Part shown: piece after piece, positions 34,926 through 52,184 of the stretch | How the letters are laid out: each line of letters starts with the position of its first letter | Numbering within the stretch: the stretch's first letter is position 1 | From: Ganoderma boninense | Lineage: Eukaryota > Basidiomycota > Agaricomycetes > Polyporales > Polyporaceae | Assembly: GCA_002900995.3 (NCBI GenBank) | Contig: CM035308.1 | Coordinates: forward strand, 1,302,001-1,366,000 | Reading direction: 5' to 3' | DNA length: 64,000 bases | Position numbers and translations under genes: made by a program | The notes under the pieces: model-generated | What the model saw: only the letters and a program-made list of their open reading frames with translations | The model's database searches: none | What the model was told of the DNA's origin: nothing

Positions 34926-37900
34926 CTACAAGAAGCCGCTTTCCTGCAACAGTCTTGCCATCTTCTCGTCTTCTCGTTCCCGCGGTTCTCGCTCAAGACT
35001 GAGGTTCCAGAACTGGTCGCCGTAGTCCACGCCGTCTTGATATGATTGGAAGGACTCCTCCAAGTACGACAGCACGGACGCCACGGTCTGGAAGTTGTAC
35101 GGCTTCGCCTGCCAGCGCTTGATATCCTGTATGACCTCCGCAGCTTTCTGACGCTTGCGGAAGTTGATCATCTTGCCAGCCAGCTTGTCTTCTGCACCAT
35201 CGTTGATGAACGTGAGGGTGGTAAGGTAGACGCCTACAGTGTCCAGGTCAATACAACGCGAACTCCCGGAGACGCTCGAACTAGGGACCAGCGGACGTAC
35301 CGATGAACGGCACACAAGGGGGTTGTATCCTCGCAAGGGTGGATCGATAGTTGTTGAAGTTCTTGTTGGTATCAATGGTCGACTCACAGACCTTCAGCTG
35401 CGACATGAACTTGGCGTTGACCTGCTCCCATGTCCGCTTCAGTCGACGAATCGGTGGGGTATTCAGACCAGAAATAACGGCGGTCATCGTCGAGAAGTTC
35501 TGCAGCATACGACAACGCTATTTGCGACGTCAACGATTTGAACGAGTACACTCTGGACACCAACGATACTTACGTCGGCGACATTGATGAAATGCTTCAC
35601 TATCCGTGCGCGTTTCTGCGAGTCTTCCCTGGCCAGGACGGACTCCGCTACCCAATTAGCAATCTACGCGAAGACTTTGATGAGTACCTGTTCGGGAGGC
35701 GTAGCAGATATCGCCTACCCGGTTGCTCAGTTGGATAATAGTGGTAATGTTGTCTGCGGTCTTTCCCGGCTTTGCTTCTCGCGAACGCTGCAAACACTCC
35801 ATTGGCCGAATCTTCTTATAGAGTGCAGCCTCCATAAGCGTGAGTTGCCGAGCCAACTCTAGGGGGTCGACGTCGAGGAGCTTAAGCTTCTTCGACGTCT
35901 TCGGCATGATGGGCGCTGGAGGGGCAAGAGGAACTGTGTTCGAGGTCTTGATCGGCGCATCGCCATCTCGTTGCTATCCGAAAGGAGTTAGGACCATCAA
36001 CGACCCGAGGGATAGACCATAACTTACAGCACGCTCGATGAGGATCAGGAGCTGCTTCGCGGCAGCAAATGTTACGACCTCCTCGTTGGATGCGAATTCC
36101 TTCATGTGGGTAAGAATGTACATATCCTCCTTCTCCAAGATGTCGTCATCGGTGACCATTGTTCTAAAAGTATTCAAGACACTGCGAACAACGTTATCGC
36201 GGAGATCTGGAGTGCAGAGACTGGGTAGAACCTACCGCATACGGATCACCTGCTGCTTCAGCCGCGTCCACTCTTCCAGCTCAGTCGGCTTCAGGTTGGG
36301 TGGTGGGGTAACCCAATACCGTTTCGTCAACAGCTCGAAGAGGTCATCAACGGTCATAAACGACTTGAACGTTATCAGGAAGTTCTTGATGAACGTAGTG
36401 TCTACCAAGGGCGAAACATAAGTGCTCGCTCGAGACCATATAGACACGGTGGAACGTACCGCCAAGCTCGTGCGCCGTCAAACGCTCGACCAACGCGGAC
36501 GCAGTACCAGCGCGAACTTGCCCATCGGGATCAATGAGGATTTCGGACTGATCGTAGTTCGGGCGCAGATACCACGGCTTCTGGTTTGCGTTCAATTTGC
36601 TGATGTAGTGTTGAGGCGCCTCAGAACCAAGGATCTTCATGAGTTTGTTGCCCTTCCCAGCCCGCGGAGGTGACTTGCCCAGGAGCACAGCTTAATCGGA
36701 GTAGTTTTAGCATTTGTACCTGGGACGCTCATATAATGAAGAAGCACTTACGATCATCCTCATCCACGAATGCAACCGCGTCTTCGTCGAGCGGGGATGG
36801 CGGTTCGGGTGACGGAGGTCCCATGAAGGTGTTGTCTCCGGTGTCCGTTTGCCATGTTGGTGTTTCCGGCTCGCTAACGCTGTCCGACCTCGAGCGCTCC
36901 GACATGTCCAAAGATGATTGTGAAGGCTGCTGGTTCGTATTGCTGTACAGAGTAGAGGAAGCCACCGAGTCCACAGAGGTCGCGGTGCGCATTGTCGGCT
37001 GGGCGAAGGCATGTTCCATATCCACGAACTCATCGTCCCCGACAGGAATCTCCGCAAGGCGAGAAATGGCAGCAATGGAGCTATCAACTATGTTGATCCG
37101 AGACGTACGCCATTCAATTGAGTTGCGGTAGTCGCCTTGGCTAATGGATGCCTGGTCGTGGCCCGTCGCGAGCAGGGATTCGAGGGACTGCGCCACGAGC
37201 CCACAATTCGACCGGACGATAGGTATTGCCGACTCCACCGCAGTTACCAGCGTAGCACGTTCCCTCTGGGGAAGGAGTGCCACATGTCCCAGGGTTTGCA
37301 CCGCCATGAAGATCGTGGCCCCATCGTCGTACAACGCCTGGGTTGACGCTTCCAGCGTGCGAACAAGTTGACGAGCCCTGTCGACTGTCTGCATGTACAA
37401 CGGAGATGTCGAAGGAAGGCCGGACTCTGGCCGAATACCGTCGACGTCTACATGTCGCGAAATGTTGATGTTGCATAGCGACTGGAGTAGCCACGATAGG
37501 TATGCGCAGGCGCTTTGTCCCTCTTGAGAGACTCGCTCTGTGGATCCAATATTAAGTTACGTAACTCGGACCCGCGGGATGTGCACATACCTGGGTGGCT
37601 GTCCAGATATCGCAGTGACATGACGAGCGACCCCAGCCGCGCCTCGAGCGCCTTCAAGCAGCCCTTGTACTCGATCACGGCATCATCACTGAGTATCCGC
37701 TGTGGAAGGTCAATGCCCTCTTCCGGGGCGACGTAGCCAAACCCACGCCATTCTCCTCCGACGCCTGCACCTGGCAGCCCAAGCCCAATATTTGCAGTAG
37801 AGAACACACCGAAGAGACGCTTCCCCAAAGGTGTCCGTGATAGTGTATTCGACAAAGCATGTTGCTCTTGGAAGAACTGCACCTCCTGCACGAAGGCGAC

Positions 37901-39578
37901 CACCGCGCGCTCGAGCTCTGCGACATCCGACTCCATCCGATTCGGCTTGTCGGACGAAGATAGGCCTGGATCATACTGCATCGCGAGCGCAGACAGTACG
38001 AGTTTCGAAAGCGTCCCTGCAACCTTTCGATGGGCTGCCTTCAGATGCGATTGCAAGGTTTGGCTGTTCCCTGCGTGCCGTGGATCGCGCGGGTCTCGGG
38101 GGTACAGATGGCTTGGGACATGGCCACTCGGGGTCGCGGTGACGTAAAGAAGATTGCGTACCGAGGCCACAACCGTCAGCACCAACTGATCCACTTCTCG
38201 GTACTGCTCCGGTCGTCGAGGACTAGAGGCGCCTTTGAGGTATCGTAAGACGGCGGCGATCGCCTCACGGACCTGAATGGAGAGCTCGGCAGCGGTCTCT
38301 GGGGATGGGGGAGAAAGGGTTTCCTGCAGAGCCCTCGCAGACTCCTCCGCTGCTGTGAGCTCGAGAGGGGGAGGCGGATGTTGATGGGAGGATGGTGAAG
38401 TAGAGTGTACAGATGAGAAAGCGGTGGTTGGTGGGTGTGCGAAACCATTCCCGGGATGATGCCTCGTGCGGCTCGTCGACGACTGGGACCTGTTCCTTCT
38501 AGGTGGGTATACATCGGAGTCGTCGGAATGAATGCTAAAATGGTCTGCGCTGCTGTCGCTGTGGTCTTGCGAGCGTGAAGCAGACGACTCTGTCCGCAAC
38601 GGCAAGATGTCATTCGAGCTGCCGTTACGTGGAATGGAGGGGCCAGATGACGGCGGCATGTCTTTCGTTGCCAGAGGGCCAGAGTAACCATCGTCGTTAT
38701 ATGCAGGCGGAGGTGCGGAGGCGGCCTCGGGAAACGTCCAGGAAATGGTGCCGTCCAACTTGTTCAGGTAATAGTATGAGAATCCGTCGTCTGCCAATCG
38801 CCTGACCCAAGGCTCCGGTGTTCGCGTACCCCTTGGAATACCGAACCCAGCGCTGCCATGCCCAGCGCCGTTTATCCCTCCGAGGCCGTACGCAACGCTC
38901 TGACCTGCGCGGGTGGACGATTGTGGCGCGAGGGCGGCGACCTCTGCCTCGTCGTCAGGTTCAACTTCGGTCGGAAGGTCTCTGGACTGCTGGCCAGTTT
39001 GCGTATTGACGTAAAATATCTGGAGGCATGCGCGTGAGAGGGTCAGGAGAGCTACGATTAACGACAAGAAAGCAACGCACTCGACCATCCTGTCCAACCT
39101 GTGGCACCCAGAAATCGTTCTGCTGCGCTCCTCCGTGACCTGACGCGCCGTTCGTGGTCGGGTATGCAGCATCGCGCGGAGGCTGGTAATCCGTGTCTCC
39201 GCCGCCTAGCCAGTCTCCATCGTCAGCTTGGGATAGGGCCTGAGACATTGTGTGCGCCATGTCCACCATGGAGTCATCCGGGAGCGACGCCTGGGAGCTT
39301 GTATATTCGGAGCCATTGAGCGCAGCTTCCGCCTCTTGGTCGGAGATCACGGAAACATAGTTGGATGGAAACCAGCCTCGCTCGTCGTTCAGCAACCCAT
39401 CCCACCAGCCAGACTCAAGACGCGTGAGAACCTCGATGATATCGCCCTTGTGGAAAGAGAGGGAGGAAGAGTCGTTCGTCTGATAGTCGTAGAGAGCGCG
39501 GCAGAAGAAGGTAGAGATGTATTGCTCGTCTCCGGCCTGAGGTTGGCCGTTGCTCATAGAGGCCTGTGGGTCATGCAT
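34926..39578 (-). CDS. CDC25: CDC25-type Ras guanine-nucleotide exchange factor, copy 1 (one-base insertion in exon 8)
   Basis: Activates Ras by GDP release, acting upstream of cAMP/PKA. Ten exons (39081-39578, 37591-39019, 36752-37537, 36460-36690, 36236-36401, 36028-36181, 35719-35973, 35574-35664, 35301-35517, 34926-35233); about 1377 residues if exon 8 is read as in copy 2. Parts: SH3 near residues 24-78 (RALYDYQTND to GWFPSNYVSVI); a first WW domain (FWVPQVGQDGRIFYVNTQTG); a second near 237-264 (WVRRLADDGFSYYYLNKLDG); a long helical middle (EQYREVDQLVLTVV); RasGEF-N (FLITFKSFMTVDDLFELL); and catalytic RasGEF (DPLELARQLTLMEAALYKKI, QNFSTMTAVISGLN, RRLKRTWE, PFIGVYLTTLTFIND). Exon 8 is 91 nt against 90 in copy 2, with an extra C in GAGTCCCGTCCTG, which shifts the frame inside the catalytic domain. 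Confidence 0.88.
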
Positions 39579-40284
39579 CGTGTGTTCCGTTGTCGCATGC
39601 GACCAGCGAGCCAGGCGTGGGCGGGACGAGTGCAGGGAGAGCGGGAGTGGTGAAGACGAGAGGGATTCCTTCCGTCGCCGACGCCCCAGCGACTGTCTCC
39701 CACGTGGTCAGAGGAAACTACCACTTTCAGTCCAGGACGCCCGCCGCGCACCGCTCAAGCGCTCATCTCCTAGGCACTCAATAATCTCGCGATATCGCAT
39801 GCGCAGAATTCGAATTTTATGTTCCCCCCCCCCTTCAAGTCGTTATGTGCGCATCCTCAGGTTATGAGGCTCTGCCTTCCTTCCCTGATGCCTTCGATAC
39901 ATATATTTTGTGACTCCGGTTCCACGCGCGAGCGACTTAGCCTTCCTGACCCCGGTCGCCTAGCACGCTTTTAAGCACAGTAGTAAGTAAACTAGTAACG
40001 AACCACCACCACCCCGGATCCGAGTCTGCCGCAAGCTGTGAACATCTCAAAGATATAGACAACACGAATATCAATTTTAAAGAACAGCTGAGTCCCAAGA
40101 GTGTACAGCAAAAGGCACATATATAAATGACGGCACTGTAAGTGCACTCAGGTAGTCAGCCTCCATGGAAACGAGGGCATGTGATGGTCATCCTCCCCGG
40201 TGTCCCCACCAGTTTCAGTCCAACACCGACCAGGCTAGAGACGAGTCTTCTCAATCGTGCGCCACCCCGAGCAACCCAGATCGA
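39579..40284. other. Spacer between Ras exchange factor copy 1 and POL12
   Basis: 5' flank of the exchange factor and 3' flank of POL12. A run of ten C at about 39824-39833 is the only notable feature. Confidence 0.5.
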
Positions 40285-42620
40285 TCACACTTCCACACGT
40301 TCAATCTCAACCTTGATCCTGTCCTTGGCAGGACCTGGTCCAGTATGCCCTGCGTACTGTAGTACCGCATATGTCGACTTGGTCAAGAAGGATGGATTGA
40401 CTGCGATCGTGTGATCCACCACCTTGAGTCCAACCAATGTCATGAACATTCACAGACTGATCTTAATCGACCCAACACACCTTGGAGAAATGCTTGAGCC
40501 TGCTGGGCACGATGAGAACATCTGGGGCGCACTGGGCCTTCCTTGGATCCTTGGGGGCGGGACCACTCCCTTGTTCGGAGACGTCATCATCCTGTGGGGT
40601 CAAATACAGCTTCTCCGAGTGTGTCACGTCCAAGTTCAGTTCGTGAGCGAGATCGAGAGGGACGGGGAAGATAGGATAGAAGCTATTGACCATACTGATG
40701 TCAGATTCGTTTGGGACGAGAGAGACGGAGCACACCTTCGCTGCTGCAGGACATGTCTGCACAGGTTTACCATCCCATCTGACGGACTTTGGCCCTCAGG
40801 GTCGGCCAAACCAACAAGAGGTTCAACTTCTATCCCTTGCTTGAAATACTCCTCTTTGCGCAGGTGGAACAGGACATCGACGCTGCTCGCTGCAAAGTGC
40901 ACCCCATTGAGGGTGAACCGTGTTGGGTTCGGAAGCATGTGTACGCGCTACGCATCACAATTTGGTCAACAGGCCGGCTATTGTGAGATAAGAAGGACAC
41001 TACGTACGGAATGGGCACCTAATGTGTCGGCAAGCTGAGGTTGAGGGAAGACGGCATGGTGGCTCAGGATGTCACGCGTGCTTGGGAGCAGTAGCACACA
41101 GCTATGTGGTGAGGAGTCGAGGAGTTCGATGAGGCGACTCCAAAACAAGGCACGGAACATTTCCTCTGGTGTTGAGTCGACGTCTCCAATCCTAATCGAG
41201 GGGTGAGATGCATCGATGAATGGGCCAATCTATTGCATATTGCAAAGACGATGAGCAACATAGCCCTGTCAGTATTGGGGGGAAGGGACACACGAGGAGC
41301 ACAACGTCAGGTTTCGCAGCCTTCAACTTGGCTACGAGGTTCTGGAAATGGCGGAATTGTAGGTCTCCGTCAGGCGTGAAGGGTCCACAGGCTATGTGCA
41401 TTGAAAAGTCGGTTTCCCCAGTTTCTGATTTGATTAGGGTAGGAGATGAAGACTCGAGAGGCGGCAGCTGTCCGACGCATTGTAAGTAAAGATGATTTAA
41501 TGCTACCTCAAATCCAGCTCACAGAGAGTATTTCGTTCACCAAGAACGAACCTCCTCCTCCGTTCTTTCCCTTAACCGCAACGATGGCCCCAGGGAAGAA
41601 ACCTTGGCCTCTCAAACCTTGTTTGCCTTTGCGCACCTTCACATCAGGATCGAAACGCAGGGGAGTTCGAACACCAGAGCCCATCATGCGCGACGACTCA
41701 AGCACGAGAGAAGCCTCATTGAGCTTGACCGGGCCTGACGACGACTCGGCATCCAACACTATTCGGCCCACCACAACGACGTCGTCCTGCATGAGTGTCA
41801 TCAACGGCGAGGACCGCAGAAAAGGAGAAACGGACCTCTGTAACAGCAGCAGGGTCACCCAGCTCCTCCACGTTATAGTAGTCCTTGACGAGCTCTCCAA
41901 AGTGGTCTATCCGGTCGTCCAATACTTTTTGAAGTGCGTAATAGGTATTTATAAATGTTCGGACGATACGAGCAACCCACCTTCGCTCCGTTCTGAGACC
42001 TTCTCATACATATAACGATCTTGCACAACACTCTAAGAAGGCGACGATCCTAGAGTCCACAGAACCACTCACACGATTGCCTTTGACGCGTCGCCCCATC
42101 ATCGTCAGCCGGCAGGCGCATGAACGTCACCCGACTGGAACCACCACCAGCAGGCATCTTCTCAAATCGCGAGGCCAAATCGAAACCATCCTGGGTGCGT
42201 ACTGCAGGCTTGGCAGGTGTACTGGTAGGACCGCCCGGATGAGATCTCCCAGCACGGTTGGCGGATGCAGGAAAACCCCTGGATTGTGGACCAAAAAGGC
42301 TTCCCCGTGTAAACTTCTTCACCACTGAACTCCTTTTAACGTCGCGCTGAATCTGAGCACGAACTTCGCGAATGTCCTCGATGGTGACCGGAGCAATCGG
42401 GCCGCGATTGTAGCGCATTGCTTCCCACTTGAAAAAGAGAGCCTCGCCGGACATGTTGGTTGCTTGGCAAACCTTGACACCTGAAGAGTGTCGTTGGTGG
42501 GGATACCTCCGCAGAGATGCCACAGCGAGGAAACTCACATTCTGACACAATGTCCTGCTCTATATCGGGGCCAAAGTGTTTGCGGACATCGGCACTGATT
42601 GCATCTGCAGCAGAGGCCAT
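40285..42620 (-). CDS. POL12: DNA polymerase alpha subunit B
   Basis: Non-catalytic B subunit of the polymerase alpha-primase complex that starts DNA replication. Ten exons (42539-42620, 42073-42480, 41981-42019, 41836-41924, 41523-41786, 41294-41467, 41008-41229, 40736-40947, 40481-40682, 40285-40422) give 609 residues. The N-terminal helical domain has LFFKWEAMRYN and TIEDIREVR. The linker is followed by RYMYEKVSERSE, then the OB region with VVVVGRIVLDAE, LESSRMMGSGVRTPLRFD and FFPGAIVAVKGKNGGG. The inactive calcineurin-like phosphoesterase core has IACGPFTPDGDLQF, VVLLIGPFIDASHP and MLPNPTRFTLNGVHF, then SSVDVLFHLRKEEYFKQ. The end reads CAPDVLIVPSRLKHFSKVV and the final AVNPSFLTKSTYAVLQY. 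Domain order and all joins fit the family. Confidence 0.95.
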
Positions 42621-43746
42621 AGTGTGTAGCGCGTAGGTGACAAGCCAGGGGAAGCCAGAGAGAGCACACGAGAGGATGCAGCCCAGCCCACCTTCAGTCG
42701 CGTCGCGCACCCAAGACGCGTCAGTCACATACGTGACTGGCACGTGACCGTGACGCACTCGGCCCTTCAGCGCTTCAGCCATCTTCTCCGGCAGGGCTCG
42801 ATCGATCGCACGAGTACTTGTCGCCAGCCACACCATCCTTCGAATACCAAAGTTCGAGAAGACTGAGTGTGCATGGTCACCAATCAACGAGCGACAAAGG
42901 TCGGTATAAGGTCGACTGTTACGGGATGCATATCATCAAACTCGAAGTGAATCCAATTCATTACACCACTGGACACTCTGGAGTCTGGACACTCGGCAGG
43001 TTCCAGTATTACTACTCGCGACATTCGGAGGCCATCACATCATGCTATGATCGTACAAGGAGCCGACGTAAAACTACCCAAACTCGACTCCAGTGCCACT
43101 ACACAATATTACACAGACAGGCTCGTACACCTCCAGTAGGACCACACATGCAACACAGACGAGCACAAGGCGGGCACGACGGGAATGTAAACGGAACATG
43201 CGTGGGACGCGAGACACGGTGACGGGGAGCGATCGCTTCGATCTCGTGACTCGAGAGTCAGGACTTGAACGCTTGGAGGGTCGAGAACGAGAAAGGAAGG
43301 TGGGAGGAGAACGCTGTCGGATGTCGGTCCCCTCTTTCCTTCAGCCTCCTGCGATCGCTCCGATGCTCGCATTCTCGCGCCGCATGTACGCGGGCCGCGC
43401 GGTCCGCATTCAACTAATGTATATGCTCCAGTACAGCAGATAGATGATAGACGATAGGCGATAGACGTTTGGTGACAAAAGATGTGGCCGAGTACAGGGA
43501 GACACATCAACACAGTGCATGTGAGATGCAACGGTGGATATGTTAAATGATGATGGCCACGGAACACAGGCGAGGCCCGTCAGGTGTCCAGATCAGGGAC
43601 AGCGACGGAATGAGCGGTGGTGGAGGGGGAGGAGTGCAATGACAGGGCGTGGCGGGGGCGTGGCGGTCATGCGCACCGAGTGTATGCGGTGAGGACTCGC
43701 GATACGACGATGGAATGCAGAGCTGTCGGCCGGAGAACCCGAATCC
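42621..43746. other. Spacer between POL12 and IGO1
   Basis: 5' flank of POL12 and 3' flank of IGO1. Only frames without domains were seen. Confidence 0.45.
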
Positions 43747-44505
43747 TCAAGCCGATTCCACGTCGTTAGTGGTCGATTCATGCTTCATGTCGACCGCTGT
43801 CGGGTCGGACTCCGTTTCGATGGGTTCAGCTCCCTCGGACTCAACCTGGGGCTGCTCCGCAAGCGGGCTCTCCTTGGCGGGGGAAGCGTTCGCCATGGAA
43901 TTGGTAGGTGAGACCGATAGGGACTGGTGTACGGGGAGGGAGGCGGCGTGGGGGATGCTGGCAAAGAACAGAAACAATCAGAGTCAGTCCTCCATTCCAT
44001 ATGAAATTGACCATTGAGCCCCTCCCCGCAGCAGACGCAAAAGCACACAAAACGCAGATGACAAATAGCAAGGAACGCGCGACGAGGGGCCAGATGATGG
44101 GCTAAGTGTACTCACTTCTCGGGATTAGGGATGGCGGTGCCAACAGTGTTCTGGGGCGCCTTTCCAGCCTTGCTCAGCGCGTAGTCCCCAGAATCGAAAT
44201 ACTTCCGATCCTACAAAACCAATGAGATCAAGCTAAGTAAAGGTCGGAGGTCCACAGAAACCTTTTGCATCTTCGTCAGTACATTCTTGTGGGTCGGAAG
44301 TTTGCCGTACAGGCGGAAGAGCTTTTGCTCTTCCTCCGTAAGTTTCTGTAGATCAAACCGGATATTCGCTCAGCTTGGCGTCCAAATGGAAGATCGAATC
44401 AAAAATCGGCGAACATGGGTAATTTGTGGGAAAGAGGAGGGGAACAGGATGAGCGGATAGAAAACATACGCTGATGTCGACCTTGTTGCGCTTAGCAGGT
44501 AACAT
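43747..44505 (-). CDS. IGO1: IGO1/endosulfine-family PP2A-B55 inhibitor
   Basis: Small regulator that, once phosphorylated by Greatwall/Rim15 kinase, inhibits PP2A-B55 and promotes entry into mitosis or quiescence. Four exons (44470-44505, 44262-44345, 44116-44210, 43747-43957) give 141 residues. The conserved core is spread over exons 2 and 3: EEEQKLFRLYGKLPTHKN, LTKMQK, and RKYFDSGDYALSKAGKA. The FDSGDY motif carries the target Ser. The C-terminal third is acidic and Ser/Pro-rich and probably disordered. The last intron, 158 nt, is unusually long for this window. The start is the only Met in frame before the core. Confidence 0.95.
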
Positions 44506-45368
44506 GGCGGCGGAGATGGCAATTTGGACAGGCGGCTGGCGGTGGTGCAGAGAACGTCGCAGGAAGGGGGTAGGAGAACGGAAGTCCGACGAGCGGAAGG
44601 GAGGAGTTCGTGCGGAAGCCTTGTGAGCGAAGTCAGAGCACAGTCAGGACGAGGATGGTTTATGGATGGAGGTTGGGAATTAAGTCCTTGAGGCGCCCAA
44701 AGCCGATGGTAGCCACTGCACCAAGGCGGAGCTTGGCGGAACTTGGAATCGCCGTCGGATATGACGTAACAACGCCGCGATCTAGATTCTACCTCTACTC
44801 GTCGTCTGAGCCTATCCAGGTGTCCGAGTCCGAGCACCCTTTCTCGATGGCACTCGTTCTAGCAGACAAACCCAGGCACAAGTTCACAAATAGCAGCTGC
44901 AGTCTTCAGCCTCACTGCAAGCATGAGCTGCATCATATAGATGCCGCCGACATTGCAAAGTCTAAGGCTGGCACGCACATGCCGCTGCCAGCCATTCAGG
45001 CCTTATTCAGGCGTGGCCCTGTCCCATATTCCAGGTCGTCGCATTCCTACCAAAGTCTACACTCCTTATTTGAACGCGTACATGTACGGTTTAGAGCATC
45101 CAGTGCCTCGGTCCTCACAATCACCTCTCGTGATTCCATCCGCTCGCGTCGCACGAGGCTGCCCACGTTTCCTTCACATGTCCTTCCGACCCCCCTTCCC
45201 TGTAACCTTCACCGGCCCCCAGCAAGCTCATCGATTTCCCGCCGCGCACTTGCCGCCAGTTTGCTGCCCTGACAGACAACGCATGCCTTCGGGAACATCC
45301 AGGCGAGGATTCCGGAACCCCATAAATTCAGGACGACGACCGAGAATGACGAAGACGGATCGTTTCCG
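44506..45368. other. Spacer upstream of IGO1
   Basis: 5' flank of IGO1. A 220-codon plus frame at 44610-45272 has no domain or intron logic and is not credited. Confidence 0.4.
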
Positions 45369-47929
45369 TCAGATGACCAGGGCACAGTAGGGCATATCAT
45401 GCTCCGCGCCCGCGGAGAGCGGCCGAAGGGTGGGTTGAGCGTGAGCCGGAGGGGAAGACCTAGAGCTGCCTGTTGGATACGAGTCGAGATCGTCGTCTAT
45501 AAGAAGAGGGAAACATGAGGTCGTTTCATTCAGAGCTTCTTCGAAGGGGGGACTAAGAGCTTGAACTTCAGAGGGCGAGTGACTGGAAGTCGGCGAGCCA
45601 GCTCCAGAAAGATGTGTTGACGGATGCGGATGGTCCAGATCAGGCATTGGCTCCGAGGGCAGGAATACTGCCGGCCATTGAAAAGAAGAAGCGAAAGTGT
45701 CATCGTCAGAGCTGAGCTTTGCTTGGTCTTGCGAGTGCGCGGAACCATTCGGCCATCCATCGACGTTGTCCCAAGAAAAGGCTAGGGCATCCGGACGTGG
45801 ATGGGAGTCGGAGGAAGGCGTTTCTAATCCTGTCACAGAGGTTGCCTGGGACGAATCAGGGAATATGTTGTCAGCCCAGTCTAGTATGGGATCCTGCAGG
45901 AAACGTGTCATCGATAATCATGCATCAGTAGTGCACGTAGGGGAGGCAACAGGGACAAACGTCGAGCGTCGTGGATTGGGAGCTACTCCATATGTCTTCG
46001 GATTCCCCCAGCGGGGTAAATGGAAGAAACTCCGCCTTGTCGGAGACACAGATATCGGCGGTGTTGGCCAGACCAGGATTGTCGTCATAGAAGATATCAC
46101 TGTATGTCTGGCTCCCACCGACTGTCTCCGCATCTTCGTCAAGCCAGAGCTCGGCCCGGACTCGAGCGTCCAGCCCATTACCTAGAAGCATGTCCTCAGG
46201 GATGTTCTGGGCCATCGGATAGTCGTCTAGACATTCCGACAACACAAAGTCATAGTCCACGGTCTTTCCGGAGCCTCCGAGGGACGTCGAATGGAGACCC
46301 TAAATTGTATTGTATTGAATAAAAATGTGCAAATATTGATTGCTTGTTGTACTCGAACCCACTCACCTTGTATCGCAAAGAGCTCGATGTAGTCTTGTAA
46401 AGTCGCTCCAGGGCCCGAGAAAGAGCAGGGCAATATTCAAGTGGGCGGAACACATCTAGATGATGGTTCCCCATGTCTTCTGGCGGCGACAAGCGCTGAG
46501 CTGATATGTCAGTCAAGAGAGTTTGCAGCGAGCTTGCAGACGAGCTGATAGCGGTCACTTCGCTTTTGTGGAAACCCTGGCGAATTGTTCGAGAGTTGAC
46601 ATGTACGACAGTGCCAAGTTGTCATCTAAGACGCACCTTTATAACCCGGCGGGACTTCCTCCGGAATGCAGTGTTTGGAGAGCGGTGTATGATGTCCGCA
46701 ACTGTACGGGAAAGCTTCGAGAAGACAGCGGCCTCTGCATCGAAGCGCTATCAGCAGTTCCAACAAGGTCAGTCGTCCGGGCTCCCTAGCCCTCTGTGTG
46801 GAGTAGATGTATGCGCTGTGCCGACCTCTCGCCACGGGCCGAATATCAGCGGGTACTGTCTGCATGCATGTTACACGGCCGGCGTGTCATCGCATTCGAA
46901 GATAAATAATTGCGGTGCATAGTTCGGAAAAACACTCACTTTACCAGATTGATGACAAGTCTTTCCGTAAGGCGATCTAACCCGGCAACAAGCGGCAGGA
47001 AGGCGGTTGGTAAAAAGGGGTTGGCGACTGCGGAGTGGGTTGCATTAACAAGAGACATCTGTGAGTTTCGAACGGTAGACGTATGTCAACGCTCGGGACA
47101 AGTACAAACCTGACATGTTGGGCCTCCGCGATACTGTGCAGTTGTAGAGGAGGTCGATTGTGGACAGACGACTATGTTGCGATCGCCCCTCCAGAATTGG
47201 CCGTATTGGACTCAACGTCACTGATCAAAAGTGGCGCATATACGCGGGTGAACGAGGTGCCCAAGGCGTGAGGAAGATCGTCGAAACCCGCAGTCGCTGC
47301 GCCGAATCCACGGTCCCCACCGAGTCCCGACAGGGTCTCCGCGCCTCAGGCAGTGCGACGGCAATGCATAGAACAGCATTCACGTATTTGCTATTAGGAA
47401 AGCGTACGCACATTTCGCAGCTCCATCCTCCTGATCCAGGAATATTTCAGAGGATGGTCTTACTCCAAGATTCCAGCTATTCTGAGGGACATGCAGATGC
47501 GCATCAAGCATGAGCCGGGGTGGCACCCCACGGAAGAAGTTTGAAGAATCAATGACACAGTAACGTAAGGAGAGAAGGCAGTGAAACAAACCGCATGGAA
47601 ATAACCTAGCAGATGCTGTGAGATCACGGAAGTTTGCATGTCGCGACCTTCGTGTCTAGTTCCATTGAGGGTGCCTGCAAGTGAGATGACCAAGTCGGAT
47701 TGAAGAAGCACGTCTAAACCGCTGGGAGGGCCGCCCTTGAGCGCATATACGACATCCGATGGCGTGCCAAGGACACATATGTAGCGCGCGTGAAGCTCGA
47801 AATGGACCGTGTCCGAGTTGTCGTGGACGACGGTGGAGGTGGCGAAAGAAGGCATGGGGGGCTGTAGTAGGACGGCGGACTGGGACCAAAAGGAGAAGTA
47901 AAGGCGGGCATTATGAGCGATAAGCATCT
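45369..47929 (-). CDS. Unrecognised multi-exon gene, model incomplete
   Basis: I do not recognise this protein. The 3' half is well supported by splice logic. An exon beginning near 46747 reads RFDAEAAVFSKLSRTVADII and RRKSRRVIK. It joins GFHKSEVTAISSSASSLQTL, then PALSRALERLYKTTSSSLRYK, KGLHSTSLGGSGKTVDYDF, an acidic stretch (LWLDEDAETVGG; SDIFYDDNPGLA), and finally DPILDWADNIFPDSS with a long Ser/Pro/Asp-rich tail ending at 45369. The 5' half is weaker: a frame at about 47583-47929 (ARLYFSFWSQSAVLLQ; GGPPSGLDVLLQSDLVIS) probably joins NSWNLGVRPSSEIFLDQED, but I could not connect it to the 3' exons. The basic patch followed by acidic Trp/Asp stretches would suit a transcriptional regulator; this is only inference. 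It may be two genes. It is divergent from PKC1. Confidence 0.4.
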
Positions 47930-48111
47930 TATCAAGGCGGCAGTGGCGATGAGACAAGCAGATGCACACAATCACAGCCCTCGGCGGAATCCTCCTGCTC
48001 TCTGACTATTAGCTCTCTCAAGTGCTCAGCTTATATCCACCGTTCGTCCTCTCCCTCCAGCTTGCCCGACCACGTCCCCGCTAACGCGGGTCTCCCGGAT
48101 ACACGACCGCC

Positions 48112-52184
<4,073 letters not shown>

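Noticed and set aside
44610..45272. 220-codon plus-strand frame
   Set aside because: No recognisable domain, biased Ser/Arg/His composition and no intron logic; likely chance.
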